25,399 bases of DNA from JBBQLG01 sp038327655. Lineage in GTDB: Bacteria > Bacteroidota > Bacteroidia > Cytophagales > Spirosomataceae. The number at the start of each line of letters is the position of its first letter. Position 1 is the stretch's first letter. The notes under the pieces are model-generated. The model did not search any database. It had not been told where the DNA came from and was given only the letters and a program-made list of their open reading frames with translations. Where the stretch lies: assembly GCA_038327655.1 (NCBI GenBank), contig JBBQLG010000090.1, forward strand, positions 1 through 25,399. Reading direction: 5' to 3'. The position numbers were made by a program, and so were the translations under genes. Below, in pieces: positions 8,246-15,997 of this stretch.

Positions 8246-8682
8246 CTTTTTAAGATTTTAGCTTCAATATAGTTTACAAGGCTATTTTCCAGCTCTTTTT
8301 CCTTCCGGTAAAATGCTCCGTCCAGTTTCTCAAAAAAGTCATCGTACTTACCATCCGGCCAACTTGAAATTATATCATTCCGTTCGTCCATATTAGTTGG
8401 CGGCTGACGATTAGAAAACAGGCTATTGATTTGAATAAGCAGATCAGCTATATCAGAAAAACCGAGGCTTATCAGATCCTCCATTGTCTCTTTATTATGG
8501 TCAGCTCCAGAATTATAATAGTGACTGATAAGGCCACCATTATCGACCTGGCCAATTAAGGACTCCAGGTTAAACCAAACTCGTTCGTCGGTACTCAGCG
8601 AGTTATAATCTGCACACCCTTTATCAACAACTCTAACCCAATCTGCCTGAAAATCTAGTAAAGTCTTACCAACAGTTTCCAT
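8242..8682 (-). CDS. DMP19/DUF4375-like protein
   Basis: The protein has 146 residues, is acidic, and has no signal peptide or membrane segment. The segment ERVWFNLESLIGQVDNGGLIS followed by HYYNSGAD fits the DMP19/DUF4375 core pattern, in which a short helix leads into an 'NGG..qyf.Nsgg' motif. Members are small cytoplasmic proteins of uncertain role, common in accessory regions. The codons are far more AT-rich than in the M28 gene it overlaps by 4 bases, suggesting transfer. The ATG at 8682 is preceded by AT-rich sequence with no clear ribosome binding site. Confidence 0.75.
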   Translation of the reverse strand: METVGKTLLDFQADWVRVVDKGCADYNSLSTDERVWFNLESLIGQVDNGGLISHYYNSGADHNKETMEDLISLGFSDIADLLIQINSLFSNRQPPTNMDERNDIISSWPDGKYDDFFEKLDGAFYRKEKELENSLVNYIEAKILKR

Positions 8683-8746
8683 ATTATATTGAATAATCGC
8701 TAGAGATTTTTTGAAGATATAAGGTACGTATTATTTCTTACATAAT

Positions 8747-9279
8747 TTATTTTCCAGCTCTTACTGTGTTAATTTCCTCCATTGTCATTTCAAACAATCC
8801 TACTTGTTGAGCAATCTCGTTACAATTAGTCAGAGCCTTTTGGTAGTACTCAAACTGCCTTTTCTACATTTATTTCAGTTACGCCGATAATAACATCTTT
8901 AACATCCTTGAATTCGTTATTAAAACTAACCTGTTCCTTAGAGCACTGATTTTTTGTGGGCATATCTCATTTAATTCCTTTCTCAGAATGGGTTTTAGTA
9001 AGTCGACATATCTGTCGGCATAAAGTCTGAAAACTCAAAATACAGCCCCAGGTTTTGCAACATTGGATACGTTTTCAGACAATGTAAAATTGAAAAATGC
9101 ACTTTTCATTTATCAGTTAAAACGAGTGAGTTATCTAAATGATAAGAGTCGACCGTTTTAGGCATGTATAGTTTTTCAAATGTGATGAATAATATATTAA
9201 ATTCGGTTATTGATACACCAACAGACGCTTTATAAGGATTGTCAATTTTCAAATTATGGCAAATATTCATAAAAATCAT
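8747..9279 (-). pseudogene. Decayed IS5-family-like (HTH_Tnp_4/DDE_Tnp_4) transposase
   Basis: This 647-base gap between genes is not empty. From an ATG at 9279, preceded by GAGGAG, an open frame of 57 codons includes DNPYKASVGVSITEFNILF and ends at TGA 9106-9108. The same frame continues past that stop with ILHCLKTYPMLQNLGLYFEF. Reading then shifts to YADRYVDLLKPILRKELNEI, then to a frame with EFKDVKDVIIGVTEINVEKA, where the conserved position of the first catalytic Asp (i.D.TE) reads GVTE. A third shift enters FEYYQKALTNCNEIAQQVGL, which ends at TAA 8747-8749 and may not belong to the transposase. The order fits the N-terminal half of 'transposase family' proteins with a DDE_Tnp_4 domain. 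The stop and at least two frameshifts make it non-functional. Confidence 0.65.
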
Positions 9280-9329
9280 CTCCTCAAGTAAATAAGAACT
9301 AACTTATTGGCTGTCAGTCAATAATAACT

Positions 9330-10223
9330 CTATTTATTATCAGGCATTAGCCCTGTGCTGCTTCCACTCATTTTTTCCCAAGAGTAAATTGATTTCATTT
9401 TTTTCTTTTCAACAAATTTACCTATCCAAGGGTTAAATGAGTAAACTTCGTATTTTGTAATTCTACTCGAACGACCATTTTGGGCAACATTTTCGACAGT
9501 TTCTGTTTTAATTATTATGTAAAACCGGAACTGGCCATTTATAAGAGCTGGTTTTTTTAAATTTTCCCATCGTAAAACACCAACTGCCTTTGTTGTATCG
9601 TTTTCCGTAAGTCCCAATTGTTTCGATTGGTTCATTGCCTCTTCAAATGTTAGCTTAAAACCACCTTTCAAACTGTCGGGAACATTCTCAAAACCAAAAA
9701 TTTCTTCATACTCATTAGGAATGAAGTTTCCATTTGCATCCAACTCAAACTCAATAAGGTCATTATACCTGTTGCTTTTGTCAATGTTGACATCATATCG
9801 AAACAGAAATTTTGTTGGTTTTTTCTTGAATTTATCTACCCAATTGCCACTTTCAGTTTCGTTGTAAATATATGAACCTCCAACACTCCAAACTGTGTTA
9901 TTTTTCAGAAAACTGTAACCATACATTTTACTAACTAAACTGTCTGCAATTACTTTCATTTTATTTTGTAAATCATAGAATGGATATTCTTTTTTATTGT
10001 AAACATTCCAGTCTCCTTTGTTATTGTCTTGTGAGTATTCCAGAACTCCTTTTTCATTGTATAGTTCAGTTATTCCAATTTGTTTTTCTAACGTGTCATA
10101 GATGGACGTTTTTTTAATTTGAGTTGTTCCATTATAATAGTAGTCATACAAAACAACATTTCTCTTTTTTGTAAAAGTCTTTATAAGCCTAACATCTGGG
10201 TATTTTTCTCTTACTAAAGTCAA
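9330..10223 (-). CDS. Body of a secreted-type protein, cut off from its leader by a tandem repeat
   Basis: The open frame of 297 codons starts only with TTG at 10223, within the first copy of an 8-bp repeat. The product is Lys-, Tyr- and Asn-rich, without membrane helices. It contains YDYYYNGTTQIKKTSIYDT, resembling MORN-like or 'toxin-antitoxin YwqK' beta repeats only superficially, and a C-terminal strand-rich part (RFYIIIKTETVENVA...YEVYSFNPWIGKFVE). I do not recognise the family. Upstream, on the other side of the repeat, is a leader with a signal peptide (10228-10389). Two repeat copies would fuse them into one protein of about 347 residues. Low-level TTG initiation would give a cytoplasmic form. 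It is AT-rich compared with flanking genes. Confidence 0.65.
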   Translation of the reverse strand: MTLVREKYPDVRLIKTFTKKRNVVLYDYYYNGTTQIKKTSIYDTLEKQIGITELYNEKGVLEYSQDNNKGDWNVYNKKEYPFYDLQNKMKVIADSLVSKMYGYSFLKNNTVWSVGGSYIYNETESGNWVDKFKKKPTKFLFRYDVNIDKSNRYNDLIEFELDANGNFIPNEYEEIFGFENVPDSLKGGFKLTFEEAMNQSKQLGLTENDTTKAVGVLRWENLKKPALINGQFRFYIIIKTETVENVAQNGRSSRITKYEVYSFNPWIGKFVEKKKMKSIYSWEKMSGSSTGLMPDNK

Positions 10224-10250
10224 TGTGTCAATGTGTCAATGTGTCAATGT
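10219..10250 (-). repeat. 8-bp simple sequence repeat, four copies, inside a coding region
   Basis: Four perfect tandem copies of GTCAATGT (plus strand; ACATTGAC on the coding strand) occupy 10219-10250. Eight is not a multiple of three, so gain or loss of one copy changes the reading frame. Counting codons, the upstream leader and the downstream body are in frame only when the copy number is 2 modulo 3. With three or more copies the leader frame meets TGA inside the array, so only two copies give a complete protein. Confidence 0.9.
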
Positions 10251-10389
10251 GTAAAGTATCAGGCTTATACATTTCAAATTTATCCAAAAAATCATTTTTG
10301 AAGTCAGTTATTTTCTGCTTGTCAGCTTTTGCTTGTCCAAAGGCAGACAAGAAGTTAAATAAAAGTACTATTGTCAAAAATTTATTCAT
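10228..10389 (-). CDS. Signal-peptide leader of the repeat-interrupted gene
   Basis: From the ATG at 10389, 53 codons run to a TGA within the repeat array. The protein starts MNKFLTIVLLFNFLSAFGQA, a clear Sec signal peptide, and continues through KQKITDFKNDFLDKFEMYKP to DTLHIDTLTH. There is no lipobox cysteine. With the frame restored the sequence would read on as DTLTLVREKYPDVRL into the downstream body. As it stands the fragment is probably exported and degraded, or not made. Confidence 0.65.
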   Translation of the reverse strand: MNKFLTIVLLFNFLSAFGQAKADKQKITDFKNDFLDKFEMYKPDTLHIDTLTH

Positions 10390-10662
10390 TATTTTTCTGT
10401 TGTGTCGTTCTATAATGTTAGATAGCGATTGAGTATTGCTGTAGGTGGGGGATTTTATAACCTCCAGCCAAGTACTACAGCTTAGGTTTGTTTTATTGAT
10501 GAAAATAAGAAATTTCGCTTGGCTTTATTTGCCAACCAAAACTCCTGCTGATAGAGATTTACAGCCGATTTTTTCAACGTCCAGCCCCGCTTGCAGCGAT
10601 ACTTATGTTGCATGCCGTTATTTTATGAGGTAGCCAATTTGTTCGTTCATAAAAACCAGCAA
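10390..10662. other. AT-rich intergenic region with hairpin
   Basis: No gene was found in these 273 bases. GCTGTAG at 10438-10444 pairs with CTACAGC at 10475-10481, with GGGGG and CCTCC stretches inside, forming a possible hairpin of about 44 bases. The following 10510-10640 stretch looks like sequence that recurs between accessory genes in Bacteroidota, but nothing in the window repeats it. No integrase and no convincing attC core (GTTRRRY) are present. Confidence 0.35.
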
Positions 10663-11076
10663 CTATGATTTTATCAATTGTATTTCTTCTATTTTTGTGC
10701 AAATAACTTCAACGGTGACGTCTTTGAATTTTGCAACGTAATGTTTGTAGTCCTCAAACGAACTGTCTGTGTGCCGATGATGTAGTTGATTGTTGTCTCT
10801 AAGTTCTGTCACCCAAGGAGAATTAATAACTTCAAAAACCCCATAAGCGCTAAGTCCATATTTTGAAAGTGGGTGGCTTACTTCATCGTTAGGATAGCCA
10901 TACTTATAAACCAGAAAGTCAAATTGTATAGTATTAATTAGATTGTCAGTTTGCTCAAGTAATAGAAGCATTTTTTGCTGACTTGAAACAATAAAGTTTT
11001 CATACATAAATGCGTAGTCTTTTTTAAGACTGATTTCTGTCACATTTATTGTCGGGTTGTCTTTTTTGAATAGCAT
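10663..11076 (-). CDS. Hypothetical protein, AT-rich island
   Basis: The protein has 137 residues with no signal peptide or membrane segment, so it is probably cytoplasmic. It contains helix-prone QQKMLLLLEQTDNLINTI (about 34-51), then a strand-rich part with FLVYKYGYPNDEV and YGVFEVINSPWVTELRDNN, and ends in VEVICTKIEEIQLIKS. I do not recognise the family. Low-GC codon use matches the repeat-interrupted gene and the DMP19-like gene, suggesting they arrived together. It lies downstream of, and on the same strand as, the LLM monooxygenase, but a hairpin at 11128-11160 probably separates their transcripts. Confidence 0.6.
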   Translation of the reverse strand: MLFKKDNPTINVTEISLKKDYAFMYENFIVSSQQKMLLLLEQTDNLINTIQFDFLVYKYGYPNDEVSHPLSKYGLSAYGVFEVINSPWVTELRDNNQLHHRHTDSSFEDYKHYVAKFKDVTVEVICTKIEEIQLIKS

Positions 11077-11127
11077 GGTATGTCAAACATGATGGCAGGC
11101 AACTCGTAAATGGACGCCACACAGTTA

Positions 11128-11160
11128 CGGCAAGCCACTCTACCCTACAGCAGCTTGCCG
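11128..11160 (-). terminator. Hairpin after the LLM monooxygenase gene
   Basis: CGGCAAGC at 11128-11135 and GCTTGCCG at 11153-11160 form a perfect 8-bp stem with a 17-base loop, 15 bases beyond the stop of the LLM gene. There is no T-run, so it may be a weak terminator or an mRNA-stabilising hairpin. It also marks the GC-rich edge of the AT-rich island. Confidence 0.4.
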
Positions 11161-11174
11161 CAACTTACCAATTC

Positions 11175-12200
11175 TTACGCCAGCACCCGAATCACAGCTT
11201 CGGAGAACCGCTCCATTTCTTCTAACTGCGGGCTGCACTGTAGCAGGAGGAAATCGACGCCCACGGCTTCAAAGGCGGCTACGCGCTCCGCTACCTGATC
11301 GGGGGTGCCGGTCAGGCCGGAGCGCAGGCCGCGGTTCGAGACGGAATAGTCTTCCAGCGATACCTGCTTGTCGAGTTGCGTACCGGCCAACCACTGCTGG
11401 TAGTTTTTGTAGCCAGCCGCCGAGCCGTTCACGTCCGTGATCCGGGCAATTTCGGCTTTTACTTCCTGTTCCGTGTCGCGCACGATGGAGTAAGCGGCCA
11501 CGCCAAATTTCATGGGCGGTAACCCCATCCGCTCGCGCCGGGCGCGGAGGTCGTTGATACGCCGGCCAATCGCTTCGGGATCGTCGCCGTGCATGACGTA
11601 GCCGTCGCACTGCCCCGCAATGAGTTCTTTGGCCGTTTCCGACTCGCCCCCGGCGAAAATAAACGGACGCGGTTTCGACAGCGGCTTGGGTTGCAGAATC
11701 GAGTCTTCGACGTTGTAGTATTTCCCGGCGAACGAGAAGTGATCCTGTTTCCAGAGGTTATCCACCACGTGCAGCCACTCGGCGGTGCGGGCGTAGCGGT
11801 CGTCGTGCTGCTCGAAATGGACGCCGTATTTTTTGGCCTCGTCCTGCCACCACGACGATACGACGTTGAGCGTCAGCCGCCCCCCGCTGATGTGGTCGAT
11901 GTTGGCAGCCTGTTTGGCCAGCAACGCCGGGGAATGGAACGTCGGCCGCACGGCGACCATCAGTTCGATGCGTTCCGTGACGGCAGCAATGGCCGCAGCC
12001 GTCGACCAGGCATCCAGCGACGGGGCTTCTTCGCCTTTGATGTCGTTCAGGTTCAGTTCGGCAATCAAGGTCAGGTCGTAGCCAAGCTGCTCGGAGCGTT
12101 GCGCCAGTTTCTTGACGTAATTCCAGTCGGCCTGCATGTTTTCGTCCTCGACGTTGCGCAGCCATCCGCCAAAGACGGGCATCCAGTATCCAAATTTCAT
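11175..12200 (-). CDS. LLM-class FMNH2-dependent monooxygenase (SsuD/SfnG-like)
   Basis: The protein has 341 residues and the full luciferase-like TIM-barrel pattern: MKFGYWMPVFGG at the N-terminus, the LTLIAELN strand, VAVRPTFHSPALLAKQAANI, GGRLTLNVVSSWW and the FAGGESETAK loop that holds FMN phosphate. Near the C-terminus are DYSVSNRGLRSGLTGTPDQV and LLLQCSPQLEEMERF, typical of the SsuD-related branch. Such enzymes use reduced FMN and oxygen to cleave C-S bonds in alkanesulfonates or sulfones; the substrate here is not evident and no ssu transporter genes are nearby. It probably belongs to an operon with the ATP-grasp and flavoenzyme genes upstream. Confidence 0.9.
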   Translation of the reverse strand: MKFGYWMPVFGGWLRNVEDENMQADWNYVKKLAQRSEQLGYDLTLIAELNLNDIKGEEAPSLDAWSTAAAIAAVTERIELMVAVRPTFHSPALLAKQAANIDHISGGRLTLNVVSSWWQDEAKKYGVHFEQHDDRYARTAEWLHVVDNLWKQDHFSFAGKYYNVEDSILQPKPLSKPRPFIFAGGESETAKELIAGQCDGYVMHGDDPEAIGRRINDLRARRERMGLPPMKFGVAAYSIVRDTEQEVKAEIARITDVNGSAAGYKNYQQWLAGTQLDKQVSLEDYSVSNRGLRSGLTGTPDQVAERVAAFEAVGVDFLLLQCSPQLEEMERFSEAVIRVLA

Positions 12201-12237
12201 AAGAGTCGTTCAGGTTGGTTTAAACGAAAGAAGGTTT

Positions 12238-12318
12238 AAACACAGAGGAACAGAGGTTTCACAAAGAACACTGAGAAAAACTCTGTTACCTCTGTGTAAT
12301 CTCTGTTCCTCTGTGTTT
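12238..12318. repeat. 81-bp palindromic repeat inside an operon
   Basis: Perfect 18-bp inverted arms lie at 12238-12255 (AAACACAGAGGAACAGAG) and 12301-12318. The interior is also partly self-complementary (CACAAAGAACACTGAG against CTCTGTTACCTCTGTG) and is built from variants of a CACAGAGGAACAGAGG unit. It has no coding capacity and sits in the 122-base gap between the ATP-grasp and LLM genes. A folded transcript could attenuate or process the operon mRNA. It resembles dispersed CACAGAG-type palindromes of Bacteroidota, a recollection that cannot be checked here. Confidence 0.75.
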
Positions 12319-12322
12319 CCTT

Positions 12323-13348
12323 TTAAAAGTTCAGTTCTGCCACTGGCACCTCAGCCATCGGAGCGCCGACCAGTTGGGTTTCTAAGTAATCGACAAAGGT
12401 GGCGTACGGGTTGAAGCCGACCACGTTTACGGCATCGGCCACGAAGTTGGACAGGGCGTTGATGTCGTAGAACAGTGTCTCGCCCGTAGCCTCACTCACT
12501 AAGTATTCCACCCCTCCCACGTCGATCTGGGCGGCTTTGGCGATGCGCTCCACGTCGGCAATGATGCTGGCCGGGGGCGTGTAGGCTTCCACTTTTATCC
12601 CTTTCTTGGGGGCATCCGTCAGGCAGAAATCGGCTTGCGGGGCCTCAGGGATGGCGCAGATTTCGGCGGGGCACAGGTTAAAACTCTCGCCCGTGGTGTA
12701 GACCTTCATGGCGTACAGGAATTTACCATTCAGCGTCTCGACCCGCACAATGTGGCCGTCGCGGGGTTGCACGTATTCCTGCACCAACGCCGTCTGGTCA
12801 ATGCCGAGGTCGATTTGGTCGGCATCAACGGCGGCCTGCAAGCCGTCGGGCGTATCGAACCGGACAATGCCCGCCCCCGCGCCACCAATGTTTACCTTCA
12901 CCACAATCGGAAAAGCCAGCTCTTTCGAGGCCGGGATGATGCGCGAAACGTGGTTCACGACCCGCGTTTTGGGGAACGACAGGCCCAGCGACGCCAGCAG
13001 CGAGAGTTGACGGGCTTTGTTGGTTTCGATGGCCGTTGCCGCCGTGCCGTTGATGACCCGGACCCCAATTCGTTCGAGGTGCGAGAGGTACCCGGCGGTG
13101 TGGAAAATACCCTGCCCGTTGCCCCGCAGGTAGGCCGACGAACTCATCCGGTTCACCACCAACGCGTACGGACTTTCGGTTTCCGACGGGTCGAACTGAT
13201 GGTGGGCCGCGTCAATTTTTTCGTAGGGAATACCCCGGCGTTCGAGTTCCGCAAACAGGGGTTTGAACCACTCGGGATGTTCGTAGTAGATGCCAATCGG
13301 TCGGGCCGTGTCTGGTCGGGCCACGCTTGGCGTGTGGGTGTCGTTCAT
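12323..13348 (-). CDS. ATP-grasp ligase-like protein
   Basis: The protein has 341 residues. The N-terminal part (about 15-115) is a pre-ATP-grasp fold (IGIYYEHPEWFKPLFAELER). The ATP-grasp domain follows: ETNKARQLSLLASLGLSFPKT, then FPIVVKVNIGGAGAGIVRF (the phosphate-binding loop with catalytic-type Lys) and VQEYVQPRDGHIVRVE. At the end DVGGVEYLV and LFYDINALSNFVADA supply the metal-binding acidic and Asn residues. Such enzymes join a carboxylate to an amine or thiol through an acyl phosphate, as RimK and glutathione synthetase do. The substrate is unknown. The start lies 30 bases after the flavoenzyme stop, so co-transcription is likely. Confidence 0.88.
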   Translation of the reverse strand: MNDTHTPSVARPDTARPIGIYYEHPEWFKPLFAELERRGIPYEKIDAAHHQFDPSETESPYALVVNRMSSSAYLRGNGQGIFHTAGYLSHLERIGVRVINGTAATAIETNKARQLSLLASLGLSFPKTRVVNHVSRIIPASKELAFPIVVKVNIGGAGAGIVRFDTPDGLQAAVDADQIDLGIDQTALVQEYVQPRDGHIVRVETLNGKFLYAMKVYTTGESFNLCPAEICAIPEAPQADFCLTDAPKKGIKVEAYTPPASIIADVERIAKAAQIDVGGVEYLVSEATGETLFYDINALSNFVADAVNVVGFNPYATFVDYLETQLVGAPMAEVPVAELNF

Positions 13349-13378
13349 GATCTGCTTATGAAATGCGTCGCGAATATA

Positions 13379-14833
13379 CTATCCGTTGCTCAACTGAATC
13401 GTGGGCTTTAGCTGAAAAACATCGGCTAAGGCCCGCCGGGCGGCATGGTAGCCACACATGCCGTGTACCCCGCCACCGGGGGGTGTCGATGAGGAACAAA
13501 CGTAAATACCGGGCGCACTCGTTCGGTAGGGCGATACGCCGATCACGGGCCGGGTGTATAATTGCCGGATGTCGATGATGCCGCCGTTGATGTCGCCCCC
13601 GATGTAATTGGGGTTGTAAGCTTCGACCTGCTGCGTATTCATGGTGTGACGGCCGATAATCAGGTCGCGAAATCCGGGCGCAAACCGCTCTACCTGCTGC
13701 TCAATAGCCTCGGTACGGTCGGCGGTGGAGCCGTTCGGGACGTGGCAGTACGCCCAGGCGGTGTGTTTACCGGCGGGAGCACGCGAATCATCGAAAAGGC
13801 TTTGCTGCGCCAGGAGTACAAACGGCTTTTCGGGCAATTCCCCTTCGACGGTCATCTGTTCGGCACTGACAATTTCACGCAGGGTGTTGCCGAGGTGAAT
13901 CGTTCCGGCCTGTCGGCATTCGGGCGCGGTAAACGGAATAGGACCGTCCAAGGCCCAGTCGATCTTGAACACGCCCATGCCATATCGGTACCGCCGGAGT
14001 TGCTGTTTGTAAAGGGGCGAAAACCGGCTTTCGGCAATCTCCAGCAACTGTTTCGGCGTCACATCGAGCAGCACCGCTTTCGACGGTGGCAACTGACCCA
14101 GCCCCCTGATCGGCCGACCGGTTTCGATGGTGCCGCCCAGCGAGCGAAAGTACGACGCCAGGGCATCGGCGATGGTTTGCGAGCCGCCCCGCGGAATGGG
14201 CCAGCCCCGGAGGTGCCCGGCCGTCATCAGCACCAGCGCAATGGCTGACGTTGCCAGGTTGGTCAGCGGCTGAATGGAATGAGCCGCCATACCCGCCAGC
14301 AACCCTTTGACCTCCATCGTTTTAAACCGTTTGGCCAACTGCGTAACGGGCGGCAGGGCATCCAGCCCAAAGCGGGCCATGTTGTACGGATGTTTCGGGA
14401 ACCGCAGCGGCCCCAGAATATCGGCCGCCATCGTGGGCCAGTCGCGCACCATCGGCCGCATCAGGTCGATATACTCCTGTTTATCAATGCCCAGGGTAGC
14501 CGCTGTGTCGGTAAACGACCCCGACAGCCCAACGGCCTGTCCGGTATCGAATGGGTGAGCCGCAGCCACGGGGGGATAGATAAACTCCAGCCCGTGGTCG
14601 GTCAGCGGCAGGCTCTGCAAAAACGGCGACCCGGCCGCCAGGGGATGAACCGCCGAGCAGATGTCGTGTACAAATCCGGGCAGGGTCAGCTCGGCGGAGC
14701 GCAGCCCCCCGCCGATGGTATCTTTGGCTTCAACCAGCAGCACCGACAGGCCGGCGTGTTGCAGGGTGATGGCGGCACTCAGTCCGTTGGGGCCGGAACC
14801 GACCACCACGGCGTCATAGTCTGTAGTATTCAC
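13379..14833 (-). CDS. FAD-dependent oxidoreductase, PYROXD2/phytoene-dehydrogenase-like
   Basis: The protein has 484 residues. The N-terminal Rossmann motif is VVGSGPNGLSAAITLQHAG, with an acidic VEAKDTIGGGLRS stretch binding the ribose. The C-terminal FAD motif is GIYVCSSSTPPGGGVHGMCG followed by a helix. Length and motif order match the PYROXD2 branch of the phytoene-dehydrogenase family rather than true CrtI. The start is GTG at 14833: an in-frame TAA lies 21 bases upstream, and the next usable start would remove the Rossmann motif. It is the first gene of a likely three-gene operon (flavoenzyme, ATP-grasp, LLM monooxygenase) and is divergent from the PLP-enzyme operon. Confidence 0.9.
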   Translation of the reverse strand: MNTTDYDAVVVGSGPNGLSAAITLQHAGLSVLLVEAKDTIGGGLRSAELTLPGFVHDICSAVHPLAAGSPFLQSLPLTDHGLEFIYPPVAAAHPFDTGQAVGLSGSFTDTAATLGIDKQEYIDLMRPMVRDWPTMAADILGPLRFPKHPYNMARFGLDALPPVTQLAKRFKTMEVKGLLAGMAAHSIQPLTNLATSAIALVLMTAGHLRGWPIPRGGSQTIADALASYFRSLGGTIETGRPIRGLGQLPPSKAVLLDVTPKQLLEIAESRFSPLYKQQLRRYRYGMGVFKIDWALDGPIPFTAPECRQAGTIHLGNTLREIVSAEQMTVEGELPEKPFVLLAQQSLFDDSRAPAGKHTAWAYCHVPNGSTADRTEAIEQQVERFAPGFRDLIIGRHTMNTQQVEAYNPNYIGGDINGGIIDIRQLYTRPVIGVSPYRTSAPGIYVCSSSTPPGGGVHGMCGYHAARRALADVFQLKPTIQLSNG

Positions 14834-14977
14834 ACGTTTTTCAGGTAGTGGTTAGTGGTAAGATGGCCCATGACATACTGTTCACGTATAACCAGAATCC
14901 CCGCAGACAGTTTCCGGGCCAAAGCCTGCCTACCCAATCCCGCCCCGCACAGCCGCACACAACCGCCCGGCTTTTCG

Positions 14978-14985
14978 TAGTTTTG
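14978..14985 (+). promoter_or_regulatory. Candidate -7 box for the PLP-enzyme operon
   Basis: TAGTTTTG fits the Bacteroidota -7 consensus TAnnTTTG exactly and lies 26 bases before the ATG at 15012. A -33 TTTG is not obvious. The 178-base gap to the divergent flavoenzyme gene must contain promoters for both directions. Confidence 0.45.
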
Positions 14986-15011
14986 CGCCAATCCAACCCC
15001 GCCCTGCTGCT

Positions 15012-15971
15012 ATGATTACCGAACAGACTATTGCCGACGCCCACGACCGCATCCGCCCGTACATTCACCGCACCGCCGTACTCACCAATCACACCATCAA
15101 TCAGGTAACCGTGGCCGACATTTACTTTAAGTGTGAGAACTTCCAGAAAATCGGGGCGTTTAAAGCGCGGGGGGGGCTGAACGCCCTGCTGCAACTGACG
15201 CCCGATGAACGGAGCCGGGGGGTGGCGACGCATTCATCCGGTAACCACGCCCAGGCCGTAGCCTATGCCGCCCGACAGGTGGGTACGCGGGCCTATATTG
15301 TAATGCCCCGCACGGCACCGCAGGTAAAAAAAGAGGCTGTACGCGGCTACGGAGCCGAAATAATCGAGTGCGAACCCACCATTGAAGCCCGTGAAGCCGG
15401 GGTAAAAGCCATTATGGACCGGACGGGTGCCGTGCTGGTTCACCCCTTCGACGACGACCGGGTGATTGCCGGGCAGGGCACAGCCGCCAAAGAACTCATC
15501 GAAGATTACGGACAATCGACGGACGATCAAACCCGGTTCGACACCATGCTGGTCCCCGTGGGCGGGGGTGGCCTGATCAGCGGAGTGGCCCTGGCAACCC
15601 ACTACCTCAGCCCCCAAACCGTCGTGATCGGGGGCGAACCCGAAGGAGCCGCCGATGCCGCGCTGTCGTTCCAGAGCGGCCGGGTCGAGAAAGCCCCCTT
15701 CATCGACACCCTTGCCGACGGGTTGACGGCGCGGCTCAGCGACCGGACCCTAACCCTTATCCGGCAGCACGTACAGCAGATTTTGCTGGTATCGGACCCG
15801 GAGATCATCGCGGCCATGCGCATGGTCTGGGAGCGGATGAAAATCATCATCGAGCCGTCGTGCGCCGTGCCGCTGGCTGTCGTCCTGAAACACCGCGACA
15901 TGTTCGCCGGGCAGAAAATTGGCATCATCCTCACTGGTGGCAACGTCGACCTGGGAAAACTTCCGTTCTGA
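15012..15971 (+). CDS. Serine racemase / threonine ammonia-lyase-like PLP enzyme
   Basis: The protein has 319 residues and is a fold-type II PLP enzyme. K51 in KIGAFKARGG forms the Schiff base, SSGNHAQAVA is the substrate and cofactor loop, and VGGGGLISG binds the PLP phosphate. The C-terminus ILTGGNVDL closes the active site. There is no ACT regulatory domain, so it is like serine racemase, catabolic threonine ammonia-lyase or hydroxyaspartate dehydratase rather than biosynthetic IlvA. The reaction is racemisation or dehydration of L-Ser/L-Thr or a hydroxyaspartate; motifs alone do not decide which. The GNAT gene follows after 26 bases and probably shares the transcript. Confidence 0.9.
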   Translation: MITEQTIADAHDRIRPYIHRTAVLTNHTINQVTVADIYFKCENFQKIGAFKARGGLNALLQLTPDERSRGVATHSSGNHAQAVAYAARQVGTRAYIVMPRTAPQVKKEAVRGYGAEIIECEPTIEAREAGVKAIMDRTGAVLVHPFDDDRVIAGQGTAAKELIEDYGQSTDDQTRFDTMLVPVGGGGLISGVALATHYLSPQTVVIGGEPEGAADAALSFQSGRVEKAPFIDTLADGLTARLSDRTLTLIRQHVQQILLVSDPEIIAAMRMVWERMKIIIEPSCAVPLAVVLKHRDMFAGQKIGIILTGGNVDLGKLPF

Positions 15972-15997
15972 ACAGGAAGTACTCCCTTCAGCAAACT

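Noticed and set aside
6692..8272. A 526-codon open frame on the plus strand, antisense to the M28 gene
   Set aside because: Long antisense frames are expected opposite GC-rich genes. Its product is Arg/Gly/His-rich with no recognisable domain, while the M28 frame has signal peptide and full active site.
10390..10662. Integron attC site or gene-cassette array
   Set aside because: Small AT-rich genes with a structured gap suggested it, but no GTTRRRY/RYYYAAC pair, no integrase and no second copy of the sequence were found.
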